A stretch of 64,000 nt of DNA from an uncultured Peptococcaceae bacterium (GTDB lineage: Bacteria; Bacillota; Peptococcia; Peptococcales; Peptococcaceae). Location: assembly GCA_900552455.1 (NCBI GenBank), contig URZX01000007.1, positions 1-64,000 of the forward strand, written 5' to 3'. The notes beneath the pieces were generated by a model. The model was not told where the DNA came from, ran no database searches, and saw only the letters and a list, made by a program, of their open reading frames with translations. Each line of letters opens with the position of its first letter. Position 1 is the first letter of the stretch. A program made the translations under genes and the position numbers. Shown piece after piece: positions 7,346-16,778 of the stretch.

Positions 7346-9925
7346 AGCATGCGCGGAGAGCTCGCCGTTCGCGTCGAGATCGATGACGATGGTGCCACCT
7401 TCATGGACATCGCCGCGCAGGATGAGACGGGCGGAGAGGGTTTCCACATGCTTCTGGATGAAGCGCTTGAGTGGGCGTGCGCCGAATGCCGGGTCGTAGC
7501 CTTTGTCGGTGATGAAGGCCTTGGCGGCCTCTGTCAGCGCGACCTTCAGCTGCTGGGCAGCGAGACGCTTGTTGAGGTCGGCGACCTGGAGATCGACGAT
7601 GTGGCCAATGTTGTCCTTGGTGAGCGGCTTGAAGAGGATGATCTCGTCGAGACGGTTGAGAAATTCCGGACGGAAATGGCTGCGCAATTCTCCCTGAACA
7701 AGATTCCGCGCCTGTTCGCTGATCTCGCCGTCGGCGCTGACACCTTCGAGCAAATACTGGCTGCCGAGGTTCGAGGTCATGATCAGAATGGTGTTCTTGA
7801 AATCAACGGTGCGCCCCTGGGAATCGGTGATGCGCCCGTCGTCGAGGACCTGCAGCAGCACGTTGAACACGTCTGGATGGGCTTTCTCGACTTCGTCAAA
7901 GAGGACGACGGAATATGGCTTGCGACGCACGGCTTCGGTGAGCTGGCCGCCTTCTTCGTAGCCGACGTATCCTGGAGGCGCGCCGATCAGACGGCTGACG
8001 GAATATTTCTCCATGTACTCGCTCATATCGATGCGCACCATGTTGTTTTCGTCGTCAAAAAGGGCTTCGGCGAGGGTTTTGGCCAGCTCTGTCTTACCAA
8101 CGCCAGTAGGACCGAGGAAGAGGAAGGAGCCGATTGGTTTCGTTGGATCCTTGATGCCGGCCTTGGAGCGGATGATGGCATCGGCGACTTTTTCCACGGC
8201 CTCGTCCTGGCCGATGACGCGCTGGTGCAGCTGTTCGTCGAGGTGGAGGGTTTTCTCACGCTCGCCCTGGGTCAGCTTGGCGACAGGAATGCCAGTCCAA
8301 CGGGAAACGATCGTAGCGATCTCGTCTTCGTCGACGGCTTCATGCACGAGCTTGAGCTCGCCGGTTTTGATCTTGTTTTCTTCTTCTTCGAGCTCACGCT
8401 GCAGCTTTGGCAACACGCCATATTGCAGCTCGCTCATTTTCGCCAGATCGCCCTGACGCTCAGCCAGCTCGATCTGGCTGTGGACGCTGGCGATCTCGTC
8501 ACGCAGCTTGGCTGGACGCTCGACGGCGTTCTTTTCGTTTTCCCACTGGGCGTTCAACACCTTGAGCTTGTCTTCGTTGTCGGCGAGCTCCTTCTTGACG
8601 GTTTCGAGACGCTCCTTGCTGAGGGCGTCGTTTTCCTTTTCCAGAGACATTTCGTCGAGCTTCAGCTGCAGATTGCGATGCTCCAGCTCGTCGATCTCTT
8701 CCGGCTTGGAATTCTGTTCGGTCTTGATCTGGGCGCAAGCCTCGTCGATCAGGTCGATGGCCTTGTCCGGCAGGAAACGATCGGTGATGTAGCGGGCGGA
8801 GAGGGTGGCGGCGGAGATCAGCGCGTTGTCGGTGATGCGCACGCCATGGTAGGTCTGGTAATTTTCGCGCAGACCACGCAGGATGGTGATCGTTTCATCG
8901 ATCGTAGGCTCGTCAACCATGACACGCTGGAAACGGCGCTCCAGGGCGGCGTCCTTTTCGATGTACTGGCGGTATTCGTTGAGGGTTGTGGCGCCGATGC
9001 AGTGCAGCTCGCCGCGCGCCAGCATTGGCTTCAACAGGTTGCCGGCGTCCATGGCGCCGTCGGTTTTGCCGGCGCCGACGATGAGATGCAGCTCATCGAT
9101 GAAGAGGATGATGCGGCCTTCGCTCTTTTTCACCTCGTTCAGCACCGCTTTCAAACGTTCCTCAAATTCGCCGCGATATTTCGCGCCAGCGACCAGCGAC
9201 CCCATATCCAGCGAGAAGATCGTTTTGTCCTTCAGAGAATCTGGCACATCGCCCTTGACGATACGCTGTGCCAGCCCTTCGACGACAGCTGTTTTGCCGA
9301 CGCCAGGCTCGCCGATGAGCACAGGATTGTTCTTCGTTTTGCGCGAAAGGATACGGATCACATTTCGGATCTCGTCGTCGCGGCCGATGATCGGATCAAG
9401 CTTCTGATCGCGCGCCCGCTGCACGAGATCGGTGCCGTATTTTTTCAGGCTGTCGTAGGTTTCCTCCGGGCTGTCTGTCGTCACCGTCTGGTTGCCGCGC
9501 ACATCCTTGAGCACTGAGAGGAAAGCATCCACCGTGATGCCAAATTGCTGCAGCAAAGAGGAGAGGGAAGGGCTTGGATTGCGCAGCATCGCCAGGAAGA
9601 GATGCTCCACCGATACATATTCGTCGCCCATGCGCTTGGCTTCGTCCTCGGCGTAGTTCAGCGTGTGGTTGAGGTATTGACCAACGTATTGCTGCCCGCC
9701 CTGGGATTTCACCTTTTTGTCCAGCGCATGCTTCAGGCTGTTCTGGAAAGCGCCGCGGTCGACGCCCATTTTATCCAGGAGCTGCGCGATCAGACTACCG
9801 TCCTGGTGCAGCAGCGCGTAGAGCAGATGTTCCTGCTCGATCTCCTGATTGCCGAAGTCCATGGCGATCTTCTGCAGATCGTTGATGGCTTCCACGGATT
9901 TTTTTGTAAATCTATCAACTTGCAT
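7331..9925 (-). CDS. clpB: ATP-dependent disaggregase ClpB
   Basis: 864 residues, full length. The N-terminal Clp repeat domain (about 1-145) is followed by AAA+ module 1 with Walker A GEPGVGKT near residue 205, a long coiled-coil M-domain (about 410-525, [20 protein letters not shown]), and AAA+ module 2 with GPTGVGKT near 605. No ClpP-binding IGF/IGL loop is evident, consistent with a disaggregase working with DnaK rather than a protease partner. Expression is heat-inducible through the CIRCE operator over its promoter. The last codons (GINE) lie in the flanking repeat. Confidence 0.97.
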   Translation of the reverse strand: MQVDRFTKKSVEAINDLQKIAMDFGNQEIEQEHLLYALLHQDGSLIAQLLDKMGVDRGAFQNSLKHALDKKVKSQGGQQYVGQYLNHTLNYAEDEAKRMGDEYVSVEHLFLAMLRNPSPSLSSLLQQFGITVDAFLSVLKDVRGNQTVTTDSPEETYDSLKKYGTDLVQRARDQKLDPIIGRDDEIRNVIRILSRKTKNNPVLIGEPGVGKTAVVEGLAQRIVKGDVPDSLKDKTIFSLDMGSLVAGAKYRGEFEERLKAVLNEVKKSEGRIILFIDELHLIVGAGKTDGAMDAGNLLKPMLARGELHCIGATTLNEYRQYIEKDAALERRFQRVMVDEPTIDETITILRGLRENYQTYHGVRITDNALISAATLSARYITDRFLPDKAIDLIDEACAQIKTEQNSKPEEIDELEHRNLQLKLDEMSLEKENDALSKERLETVKKELADNEDKLKVLNAQWENEKNAVERPAKLRDEIASVHSQIELAERQGDLAKMSELQYGVLPKLQRELEEEENKIKTGELKLVHEAVDEDEIATIVSRWTGIPVAKLTQGEREKTLHLDEQLHQRVIGQDEAVEKVADAIIRSKAGIKDPTKPIGSFLFLGPTGVGKTELAKTLAEALFDDENNMVRIDMSEYMEKYSVSRLIGAPPGYVGYEEGGQLTEAVRRKPYSVVLFDEVEKAHPDVFNVLLQVLDDGRITDSQGRTVDFKNTILIMTSNLGSQYLLEGVSADGEISEQARNLVQGELRSHFRPEFLNRLDEIILFKPLTKDNIGHIVDLQVADLNKRLAAQQLKVALTEAAKAFITDKGYDPAFGARPLKRFIQKHVETLSARLILRGDVHEGGTIVIDLDANGELSAHAGINE

Positions 9926-9974
9926 GTCATTTGCCTCCTTACAGATCAGACATGATCAATTTATCAATAATGAT

Positions 9975-10017
9975 CGTGAAAGCGGACGGGTGAGGGGGAA
10001 GCCCGTCATCTTTCACG
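9975..10017 (-). promoter_or_regulatory. 5'-leader hairpin of clpB
   Basis: In the ~90-nt untranslated leader, CGTGAAAG (9975-9982) pairs with 10010-10017 and GACGGG (9985-9990) with 10002-10007, making a two-part stem of 14 bp with a purine-rich loop. It could protect the 5' end or tune translation with temperature. This is structural inference only. Confidence 0.45.
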
Positions 10018-10022
10018 GTTCT

Positions 10023-10051
10023 ATTATAGCACGCGCTATTAGCACTCGCAA
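10023..10051 (-). promoter_or_regulatory. clpB promoter
   Basis: Minus strand TTGCGA (10051-10046), a 17-nt spacer and a consensus TATAAT (10028-10023). The CIRCE operator overlaps the -35 and much of the spacer. Confidence 0.8.
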
Positions 10052-10065
10052 GCTTCGAGTGCTAA
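10039..10065. promoter_or_regulatory. CIRCE operator (HrcA site)
   Basis: TTAGCACTC, nine bases, GAGTGCTAA: an exact match to the HrcA operator consensus, here inside a longer palindrome extending into CGCGCTA on both sides. HrcA bound here would repress clpB until heat shock. hrcA itself is not in the window. Confidence 0.95.
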
Positions 10066-10574
10066 TAGCGCGCAAAAAAATCACATCTTGACAAAAACCA
10101 CACAAATGCACAAGCAATCTACGGCGAAAATTCCTGACGAACGATTCGCCGCAGAAAAATATCACCAGGCGCGACGAAGTGAGCCAGAATCCAGAGTGAG
10201 AATTCCGAATGAAATTCTTGAGCAAAATCTCTGATGAAAATCCTGTGTAAGAACTTCGATCACCGAGAACGATCAGACGCGCATCGCGAACGGTCTGAAC
10301 ACAGCAAAACGAAAATCATAGCGAATCAATTCAAATTTCAGTTAGAAATTCAGAAAGCCAGCTAGTAGCAAGATGCTGCAACGAAAACAGATCCACAGCG
10401 CAGTCAGGATGATCTGTCGAATGCAGGATCGTGTAGTCGTCAAAAACGACAGCGACGGTCACGGGAATCCAAAACAACCGATCGCACAGAAAACAGATTA
10501 ATAATGACCGATATTTGAATCGCTTCTCGCCTTCACTTCGCATAATAGATATTATGTTACTTTTTCAGATTTTA
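10066..10574. other. Gene-free stretch upstream of clpB
   Basis: About 510 bp, lower in GC than its surroundings and without a supported gene. It contains local hairpins: CGGCGAA/TTCGCCG (10122-10151), TCAGAC/GTCTGA (about 10273-10299), GTCGT/ACGAC (about 10436-10449), and the palindrome CATAATAGATATTATG (10541-10556). A loosely repeated unit resembling AATTCCTGANGAA occurs several times between 10126 and 10255. Short open frames inside have no ribosome site and resemble nothing I recognise. It may be a decayed gene or a leader/sRNA locus. Confidence 0.5.
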
Positions 10575-10640
10575 CGATCAAAAAAATCGCAGAGATCATC
10601 CGATGAACGTTTCGGACTGTCTCTGCGATTTTTTTGATCG
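10575..10640. terminator. Bidirectional terminator
   Basis: A 21-bp perfect stem (10575-10595 with 10620-10640) whose A-run in one arm and T-run in the other let it terminate in both directions. The loop carries a second small TCCGA/TCGGA stem. It separates the NhaC gene from the gene-free stretch. Confidence 0.85.
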
Positions 10641-10717
10641 TTCTGTGATGCGCTTCCACTTCTTTGCTGTGGTTCTTTCTCACACATTCTGTTTATCATG
10701 CGTTTTGTCGCTGCATG

Positions 10718-12322
10718 TTATTTTATCTGTCGTGCGCTTCTTTTCAGCAGCATGAGCACGATGGCCATTGCTGCGAGGCCGACGAGCCATGACAGTACGA
10801 CCTGACGGGTCAGTCCGGCGATGACGAACGCCAGCGACGACAGCGCGGCGACGGTCAGCGCATATGGCAGCTGGGTTTTCACGTGATTGAGAAGAAAACA
10901 CTGGGCGCCGGCAGAAGCCATGATGGTAGTATCAGAGATTGGCGAGCAATGATCGCCGCAGACGGCGCCGGCGATGCACGCGCTCATGGAAATGATCATG
11001 AGCTCCGGATCGGTGGCCTGAAACGCTGCGACGACGATCGGGATCAGAATGCCGAAGGTGCCCCAGCTTGTGCCTGTGGCGAACGCCAGGAAACAGCCAA
11101 TGAGGAAAATGATCACCGGCAGGAAATTCACCATGGCACCAGCGGAGCCTTCGATCAGGCCAGCGACGTAAGCGGCGGCGCCGAGGCTGTCGGTCATCGC
11201 TTTCAGCGACCAGGCAAAGGTCAGGATCAGGATCGGCGCGATCATCGAGACGAATCCCTGAGGCACGCATTCCATAAATTCGACAAAGCTCATCACGCGG
11301 CGCGCGAGATAAAAGATCAGCGTCAGGATGAGGCTGAAAAACGCACCGACGGCCAGCCCAATGGACGCGTCGCTGGCGGAGAACGCTTCCACAAAGCCGA
11401 CGCCGTCGAAAAATCCGCCGCTCCAGATCATGCCGATGATGCAGCAGAAAATGAGCGAGGCCACGGGCATCAGCATATCGATCAACGCGCCCTCCCCCTC
11501 TGCTTCTGCTGTGCTGCTGTTGGCGTAGGGGCGCTCAGGCGTTGTGTAGAGGTCGCCGGCGAGGGCGTTGGTCTCATGCTGACGCATCGGGCCAAATTCC
11601 ACGCCCAGCAGGGTGATCGCAGCCATGAAGATGAGCGTGAAAAAGGCGTAGAAATTGTACGGGATGCACTGGATAAACAGCGCGATGCCGTTTGTTTCTC
11701 CTGGCACAAAGCCGCTCACTGCCGCTGCCCAGGACGAGATCGGCGCGAGGATGCAGACAGGCGCTGCTGTGGCGTCGATGAGATAGGCGAGCTTGGCGCG
11801 CGAGATCTGAAACTTGTCAGCGACGGGACGCATCACCCCGCCGACGGTGAGACAGTTGAAATAATCGTCGATAAAAATGATCACACCAAGGCCGATCGTC
11901 GCTAGCTGCGCTGCGATGCGGTTTTTGATCCGCGTCTGCGCCCAGCGACCAAACGCTGCCGAGCCGCCAGAGCGGTTCATCAGCGCGACGATGATGCCAA
12001 GTATCACGAGAAAGATCAGGATGCCGACGTTGTAGGCGTCGGAAAGCACGGCCACGATACCTTCGCTGTAGACGTGGTTGATCGTTCCCTCCAGGGCAAA
12101 GCCGGAATACAGCAGCCCGCCGCTGGCAATGCCGGCGAAGAGCGCGCTGTAAACCTCCTTGGTCACTAGTGCTAGCGAGATCGCCACAAAGGGCGGCAGA
12201 AGCGACCAGATCGATTGCTGCACAGAGTCTGCCGTGGTTGTGAGCGCTGCTGCGATCAAGAGCGCTGCGAGGATGAGGAGCGCGGCGACGGTCCCCCTCT
12301 TTGTTCGTTTTGCTGTTGTCAT
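10718..12322 (-). CDS. nhaC: NhaC-family Na+/H+ antiporter
   Basis: 534 residues from ATG 12322, chosen over an in-frame start at 12346 because GGAGGA lies immediately before it. About 11-12 hydrophobic segments, with NhaC landmarks such as FIDDYFNCLTVGGVMRP and the C-terminal GDHCSPISDTTIMAS, the family's conserved ion-pathway region. It should exchange Na+ (or an amino-acid-like cargo, as some NhaC proteins do) for protons across the membrane. Monocistronic: it has its own promoter at 12380-12409 and is followed by the terminator at 10575. Confidence 0.92.
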   Translation of the reverse strand: MTTAKRTKRGTVAALLILAALLIAAALTTTADSVQQSIWSLLPPFVAISLALVTKEVYSALFAGIASGGLLYSGFALEGTINHVYSEGIVAVLSDAYNVGILIFLVILGIIVALMNRSGGSAAFGRWAQTRIKNRIAAQLATIGLGVIIFIDDYFNCLTVGGVMRPVADKFQISRAKLAYLIDATAAPVCILAPISSWAAAVSGFVPGETNGIALFIQCIPYNFYAFFTLIFMAAITLLGVEFGPMRQHETNALAGDLYTTPERPYANSSTAEAEGEGALIDMLMPVASLIFCCIIGMIWSGGFFDGVGFVEAFSASDASIGLAVGAFFSLILTLIFYLARRVMSFVEFMECVPQGFVSMIAPILILTFAWSLKAMTDSLGAAAYVAGLIEGSAGAMVNFLPVIIFLIGCFLAFATGTSWGTFGILIPIVVAAFQATDPELMIISMSACIAGAVCGDHCSPISDTTIMASAGAQCFLLNHVKTQLPYALTVAALSSLAFVIAGLTRQVVLSWLVGLAAMAIVLMLLKRSARQIK

Positions 12323-12362
12323 CACATTCCTCCGTCGTCTTTTCAAATTCCTTTTCTGAGAA

Positions 12363-12409
12363 TGATAACGTTACCCCTTATTTTACACGACGACAGCCGC
12401 CCATGACAA
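12363..12409 (-). promoter_or_regulatory. nhaC promoter with a TAACGTTA palindrome
   Basis: Minus strand TTGTCA (12409-12404), an 18-nt spacer and TAAAAT (12385-12380). The sequence GATAACGTTACC just past the expected start point is centred on the palindrome TAACGTTA, a possible operator. The -35 sits two bases beyond the stop of the upstream recombinase gene. Confidence 0.6.
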
Positions 12410-12410
12410 G

Positions 12411-13310
12411 TCATTCTCCACGCGAACGCGGGTGCAGCTTGTGGTATTGCTTTTCGATGTCCTTGAAAGCGAGGTGGACGTAGATCTGTGTGGTGCCGAT
12501 GTCGGCGTGGCCGAGCATGTCCTGGATGGCGCGCAGGTCGACGCCGTTTTCCAGCAGGTGGGTGGCGAAGGTGTGGCGGATGGTGTGGGGTGTGACCTCA
12601 AAGGGGATGCCGGCGGCGCGGGCGTATTTTTTGACGATCTTCCAGACGGCCTGGCGGCTCATCTTCTTCTGATGGCTCGAGAGAAAGACGTAATCGCTCG
12701 GCTGCACATGCGCTGCTGCGCGCGCCGAGAGATAGCAGTCGACGGCGTCTCTGGCGCAGCGCCCGAAGGGCACGAGCCGCTCCTTGCTGCCCTTGCCGAT
12801 GACGCGCACAAACTGCTCCTCTGGATAGTAGCGGTCCAGCGTCAGCGCGGTGAGCTCGGACACGCGCATGCCTGTCGCGTAGAGGAGCTCGAGGATGGCC
12901 TTGTCGCGCTTACCGGCAAGGTTGCGCGTGGGCACAACGGAGATCATAGCGTCCATCTGATCCAACGTTAAAACATTTGGTAAACGCTCAGGTTTTTTCG
13001 TGTGGTCCTCTATTGTCAGCGTCTGGGTGAGAATACCTTCTTCTGTAAGATAATCGAGGAATCCTTTGAGCGATGTTATTTTTCTGGCGATCGTCGTAGC
13101 TTTATACTGATGCCCAAGTTCATTTTTATACCGATAGATCGTGAGCTGATCGATATCAAATACTGTTGTTTTCTCATTTTTAAGCCAGCTGCCAAACTGT
13201 CGCAGATCGACCTGGTAGCCGTCGATGGTGTTCTGTGAGAGGCCTTTTTCGTAATCCAGCACCAGCAGATAATCCTGCAGGATCTCTTCAAAGCTGTCCA
13301 TGGGCGTCAC
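12411..13310 (-). CDS. xerD: Tyrosine recombinase XerC/XerD
   Basis: 299 residues with the SAM-like core-binding domain (about 6-90) and the catalytic domain. All six catalytic positions are visible: R149, K173, H242, R245, H268 and the nucleophile Y277. Length and motifs fit chromosomal XerC/D dimer-resolution recombinases rather than phage integrases. The start overlaps the pcrA stop by 4 bp (GTGA), so the two are translationally coupled. XerC and XerD cannot be told apart from this sequence alone, and the symbol is provisional. No attachment site is seen nearby. Confidence 0.9.
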   Translation of the reverse strand: MTPMDSFEEILQDYLLVLDYEKGLSQNTIDGYQVDLRQFGSWLKNEKTTVFDIDQLTIYRYKNELGHQYKATTIARKITSLKGFLDYLTEEGILTQTLTIEDHTKKPERLPNVLTLDQMDAMISVVPTRNLAGKRDKAILELLYATGMRVSELTALTLDRYYPEEQFVRVIGKGSKERLVPFGRCARDAVDCYLSARAAAHVQPSDYVFLSSHQKKMSRQAVWKIVKKYARAAGIPFEVTPHTIRHTFATHLLENGVDLRAIQDMLGHADIGTTQIYVHLAFKDIEKQYHKLHPRSRGE

Positions 13311-15454
13311 TGCTTTTGGATCGGCGCGTAGCGCGCGTCCAGGGTTTTCAGGCCCTGATTTGGAAAGGCAACGGTGATCTTTGTGGCCTCCGCGGGATCG
13401 ACGCTGACGATGACCCCTTCGCCCCAGCTGGAATGGAGCACCTTCTCGCCGACGGCATAGGCGGCAGCAGCGGCTGGCTCCTTGCGATGGGTCGGCGCGA
13501 CGACGTTTTTGTGGTGGCGCGCCTTGCTGACATCGGTGAAATAGCGTGGATCGAGCTCGGAGAAAAATTCCGACGGCGGATTATACATGAAGCGTCCGTG
13601 GATCAGGCGCTGGCGTGCGCTGGTGATGAAGAGCTGATCCTTGGCGCGGGTGAAGGCCACATAGCAGAGACGGCGCTCCTCCTCCAGCCCGTCGTTTTCG
13701 TTTTTGGCGCGGATGTGCGGGAAGAGATCCTGCTCAAAGCCGGCGATGAAGACGACAGGAAATTCCAGCCCCTTACTCGAATGCATGGTCATGACGCTGA
13801 CGCTGTCGCCGTCGTCGGACTGATCGAGATCGGTGTAAAGGGCGATCTCCTCAAGGAATCCGCTCAGGGTACGCGCTTCATAGTCCATGTCCCGCATGTC
13901 AAATTCTCTGGCGATGGAGAGAAATTCATTGATGTTGTCCATGTCGAGCTCGGCGGCGACAGGGTCGCTGTCGTAGAGATGGTTCACATAGCCGGATTGG
14001 TTGATCACATAGTCGACGAGGGGCTCCATCTCTGCTTCTGCAGCGAGCTGGCGCCCTTCGCTGATGAAGGCGTGAAATTCTGCGGCGGATTTTTTCGCCT
14101 TGGCAGAAAGCTTGAACGCTGGATCGATGAGACAGTCGACGAGGCTGCTCTCCGGATGGGCGACATGAAAATCGACGATCTTGTTCCACGTCTGTTCGCC
14201 GATGCCGCGCTTGGGAATGTTGATGATGCGGTGCAGGCTGACGGCGTCGTTGGGATTGGCCATGACGTAGAGATAGGCGAGGATGTCCTTGATCTCGCGG
14301 CGCTGGAAAAATTTGATGCCGCCGTAGATTTTGTACGGCAGATGGGCCTCGACGAGCACCTGCTCGATGGAGCGGAACTGGGCCGTGGTGCGGATGAGCA
14401 CGGCGAAATCGCGGTAGTGGTAGTCGGATTTCGCCATGATGTCGCGGATCTGCCGCACAATGAAGTAAGCTTCGTCGCGGTCGTCGTCGGCTTCGTAGTA
14501 GACGACCTTGCTGCCTTCGGGATTCTGGGTCCAGAGGGATTTGTCCTTGCGGGTGGTGTTGTGGGCGATGACGGCGTTAGCGAGATTCAGGATGGTCTTG
14601 GTGGAGCGGTAGTTTTCCTCGAGCTTGATCACGGTGGCGTCGGGATAGTCCTGCTCGAAGCTGAGGATGTTCTGCACATCGGCGCCGCGCCACTCGTAGA
14701 TGGACTGGTCGTCGTCGCCGACGACACAGATGTTGCGGTATTTCGCAGCGAGGAGATGCACCAGCTCGTACTGGATGCGGTTGGTATCCTGGTACTCATC
14801 GACGAGGATGTACTGGAAGCGATCCTGGTATTCCTCGAGAATGTCGGGATGCTGGCGGAAAAGCTTCACCGTCAGGCAGAGAATGTCGTCGAAATCGATG
14901 GCGTTGTTCTGCGCCAGGGTATGCTGGTATTCGCGGATGATCTCCAGCGTGAGATCTGGCAGCATGCCGGTCTCAGCGTAGCTTGCGAGCCCCTCTTCAA
15001 GATCAAACCAGGTGTTCTTGAGATGGGAAATGTTCCCAAGAACGGCGCCTGGCTTCAGCACGTCGCTGTCGATGTTGCGCTCGCGCAGGATGCGCTTGAC
15101 GATCGAGAGCTGGTCGGAGGTGTCGTAGATCACAAAATTCGGCGAGAGATCGATGTGTTCCACCTCAAAGCGCAGGATCTGCAGGCAGGCGGAGTGGAAC
15201 GTCCGCGCCCAGATGCGCGCGCCTTTTTCGCCGATCATTTCGATGATGCGGTCGCGCATTTCGCCGGCGGCCTTGTTGGTGAAGGTGATGGCGAGGATGT
15301 GGAACGGCGAGACGCGGCATTCCTCGATCAGGTACGCGATGCGGTGCACGAGCACGTTCGTTTTGCCGCTCCCGGCGCCGGCCAGGATCAGCAGCGGGCC
15401 CTCGGTGGTGAGGACGGCTTCCAGCTGCTGCGGGTTCAAAGTAGATAAATCCAT
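13307..15454 (-). CDS. pcrA: UvrD/PcrA-type DNA helicase
   Basis: 715 residues. Walker A AGAGSGKT near residue 25, motif II LVDEYQDTN, motif III GDDDQSIYEWRGA, motif V SSKGLEFPVVF and the final helicase motif VAFTRAKDQLFI are in order. It is a 3'-5' helicase for excision repair, replication restart and removal of RecA or stalled polymerase. The C-terminus ends with a short VGEKVLHSSWGEGVIV domain that binds RNA polymerase in PcrA. Start ATG 15454 follows GAGGAGA. It shares a transcript with the recombinase downstream. Confidence 0.95.
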   Translation of the reverse strand: MDLSTLNPQQLEAVLTTEGPLLILAGAGSGKTNVLVHRIAYLIEECRVSPFHILAITFTNKAAGEMRDRIIEMIGEKGARIWARTFHSACLQILRFEVEHIDLSPNFVIYDTSDQLSIVKRILRERNIDSDVLKPGAVLGNISHLKNTWFDLEEGLASYAETGMLPDLTLEIIREYQHTLAQNNAIDFDDILCLTVKLFRQHPDILEEYQDRFQYILVDEYQDTNRIQYELVHLLAAKYRNICVVGDDDQSIYEWRGADVQNILSFEQDYPDATVIKLEENYRSTKTILNLANAVIAHNTTRKDKSLWTQNPEGSKVVYYEADDDRDEAYFIVRQIRDIMAKSDYHYRDFAVLIRTTAQFRSIEQVLVEAHLPYKIYGGIKFFQRREIKDILAYLYVMANPNDAVSLHRIINIPKRGIGEQTWNKIVDFHVAHPESSLVDCLIDPAFKLSAKAKKSAAEFHAFISEGRQLAAEAEMEPLVDYVINQSGYVNHLYDSDPVAAELDMDNINEFLSIAREFDMRDMDYEARTLSGFLEEIALYTDLDQSDDGDSVSVMTMHSSKGLEFPVVFIAGFEQDLFPHIRAKNENDGLEEERRLCYVAFTRAKDQLFITSARQRLIHGRFMYNPPSEFFSELDPRYFTDVSKARHHKNVVAPTHRKEPAAAAAYAVGEKVLHSSWGEGVIVSVDPAEATKITVAFPNQGLKTLDARYAPIQKQ

Positions 15455-15475
15455 AAATGTTCTCCTCTTCTTCTG

Positions 15476-15515
15476 CTAAAAAACCACTTCTAATAAGAGG
15501 ATATTAGAAGTGGTT
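15476..15515 (-). terminator. Terminator of the dehydratase operon
   Basis: A 14-bp stem (15482-15495 with 15502-15515) and 6-nt loop, followed on the minus strand by TTTTTT. It lies seven bases beyond the dehydratase stop. Confidence 0.85.
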
Positions 15516-15521
15516 CTGATG

Positions 15522-16778
15522 TCAATACGAGATATTTTTCGTCGATGCGAGCATGAGCTTGATGCGGTTCTCCTGGTTGACCTTGCTGGCGCTGGCGTCA
15601 TAGTCGATCGGCACGATGTTGGCCTGAGGATAGAGTTCCTTGATCTTGCGCAGCATGCCGCGGCCGACGATGTGGTTTGGCAGACAGCCAAAGGGCTGGG
15701 TGCAGACGATGTTTTCGCAGCCGGATTCGATGAGCTCGACCATTTCTGCGGTGAGCAGCCAGCCTTCGCCCATCTTGGTGCCCTCGTGGATGACTTTTTT
15801 GCTGAGGGCCTTGGTGTGCTTGAACGGCGTCTGCGGCTTAAACTGAGGATAATTCTTGTAGCTGTCGATGACGGTGTTCTGCAGGGAAACGATGTAGTTG
15901 ACGATGAACTTACTCACGACGGCCTTGGTGTGGCCGGTGCCGTAGAGGTACCAGTCCTCGATGCCGGCGTCGGCGGTGTAGAGCACGAAATCCATCAGCC
16001 CCGGCACGACGACCTCACAGTCCTCCTTCTCGAGGAAGGCTTCGAGGTTGTTGTTGCCCAGCGGCGCAAATTTTACGTAGATCTCGCCGACGATGCCGAC
16101 CTTGGTCTTCTTCTGGCCGCTGACGGTTTTGATCTGGGCAAATTCTTTAAGGATCCATGGGCAGTTTTTGCGCAGCTCCTTGCGGGTGCAGCCATGGCCT
16201 GCCTCAAACTGGCGCTCGAGCGCCGTGCAGACGCGGTCGACCGTGGCGGAGACTTCGTCCTTGTCGAGGGCGTAAGGCAGGATCTGGTTTTTCAGGTTCA
16301 TGATCATGTCGCCGTAGATGATGGCGAACATGGCGTTCTTGAGCAGGGTTTTCGTAAGCTTGAAGCCTGGATTGTCCTCGAGGCCGACGACGTTGAACGA
16401 AAGCACAGGGATGTATTCCAGCCCGGCGCGCTTGAGGGCCTTGCGCAGGAGCGCGATGTAGTTCGAGGCACGGCAACCGCCGCCGGTCTGCGTCAGGAGC
16501 AGGGCGATCTTGTGGGTATCGTAGCCGTGGTTCATGGCGCCGTCGAGGAGCTGACCGATGGCCAGCTGCGCCGGATAGCACATGTCGTTATTGACGTATT
16601 TAACGCCGGTGGCGATGACGTCGGGACTCATGGAGTCGAGGATGTCAACCTTGTAGCCCTCCATGGTCAGGAGCTTCTTGATCAGACGAAAATGGATCGG
16701 CAGCATCATCGGAATGAGGATGGTGTGCGTTTCCTTCATTTCTTCTGTAAAAACAACGCGTTGTTGTTGTTCTGACAC
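15522..16778 (-). CDS. 2-hydroxyacyl-CoA dehydratase-family subunit
   Basis: 418 residues, related to the iron-sulfur subunits of 2-hydroxyglutaryl-CoA dehydratase and its uncharacterised DUF2229-type relatives. It has conserved cysteine contexts NNDMCYPAQLA, TQTGGGCRASNY and CTQPFGCLPNHIVGRG. Start is GTG 16778, with AGGAGG nine bases before it, directly after and in frame with the TAA of the activase gene. Together the two make about 1,400 residues, the size of single-chain homologues in many anaerobes. The natural substrate of this stand-alone, non-catabolic group is not established. No partner subunits or CoA-transferase genes adjoin it. Confidence 0.85.
   Translation of the reverse strand: MSEQQQRVVFTEEMKETHTILIPMMLPIHFRLIKKLLTMEGYKVDILDSMSPDVIATGVKYVNNDMCYPAQLAIGQLLDGAMNHGYDTHKIALLLTQTGGGCRASNYIALLRKALKRAGLEYIPVLSFNVVGLEDNPGFKLTKTLLKNAMFAIIYGDMIMNLKNQILPYALDKDEVSATVDRVCTALERQFEAGHGCTRKELRKNCPWILKEFAQIKTVSGQKKTKVGIVGEIYVKFAPLGNNNLEAFLEKEDCEVVVPGLMDFVLYTADAGIEDWYLYGTGHTKAVVSKFIVNYIVSLQNTVIDSYKNYPQFKPQTPFKHTKALSKKVIHEGTKMGEGWLLTAEMVELIESGCENIVCTQPFGCLPNHIVGRGMLRKIKELYPQANIVPIDYDASASKVNQENRIKLMLASTKNISY

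Noticed and set aside
10013..10225. 70-codon minus-strand frame spanning CIRCE
   Set aside because: It runs through the operator and promoter of clpB, which are regulatory DNA.
10331..10543. 70-codon minus-strand frame in the gene-free stretch
   Set aside because: No ribosome site, no recognisable family, no neighbour context.
12411..13310. Integrase of a mobile element
   Set aside because: Length, catalytic spacing and overlap with pcrA fit a housekeeping Xer protein. No attachment repeats or cargo genes are seen.
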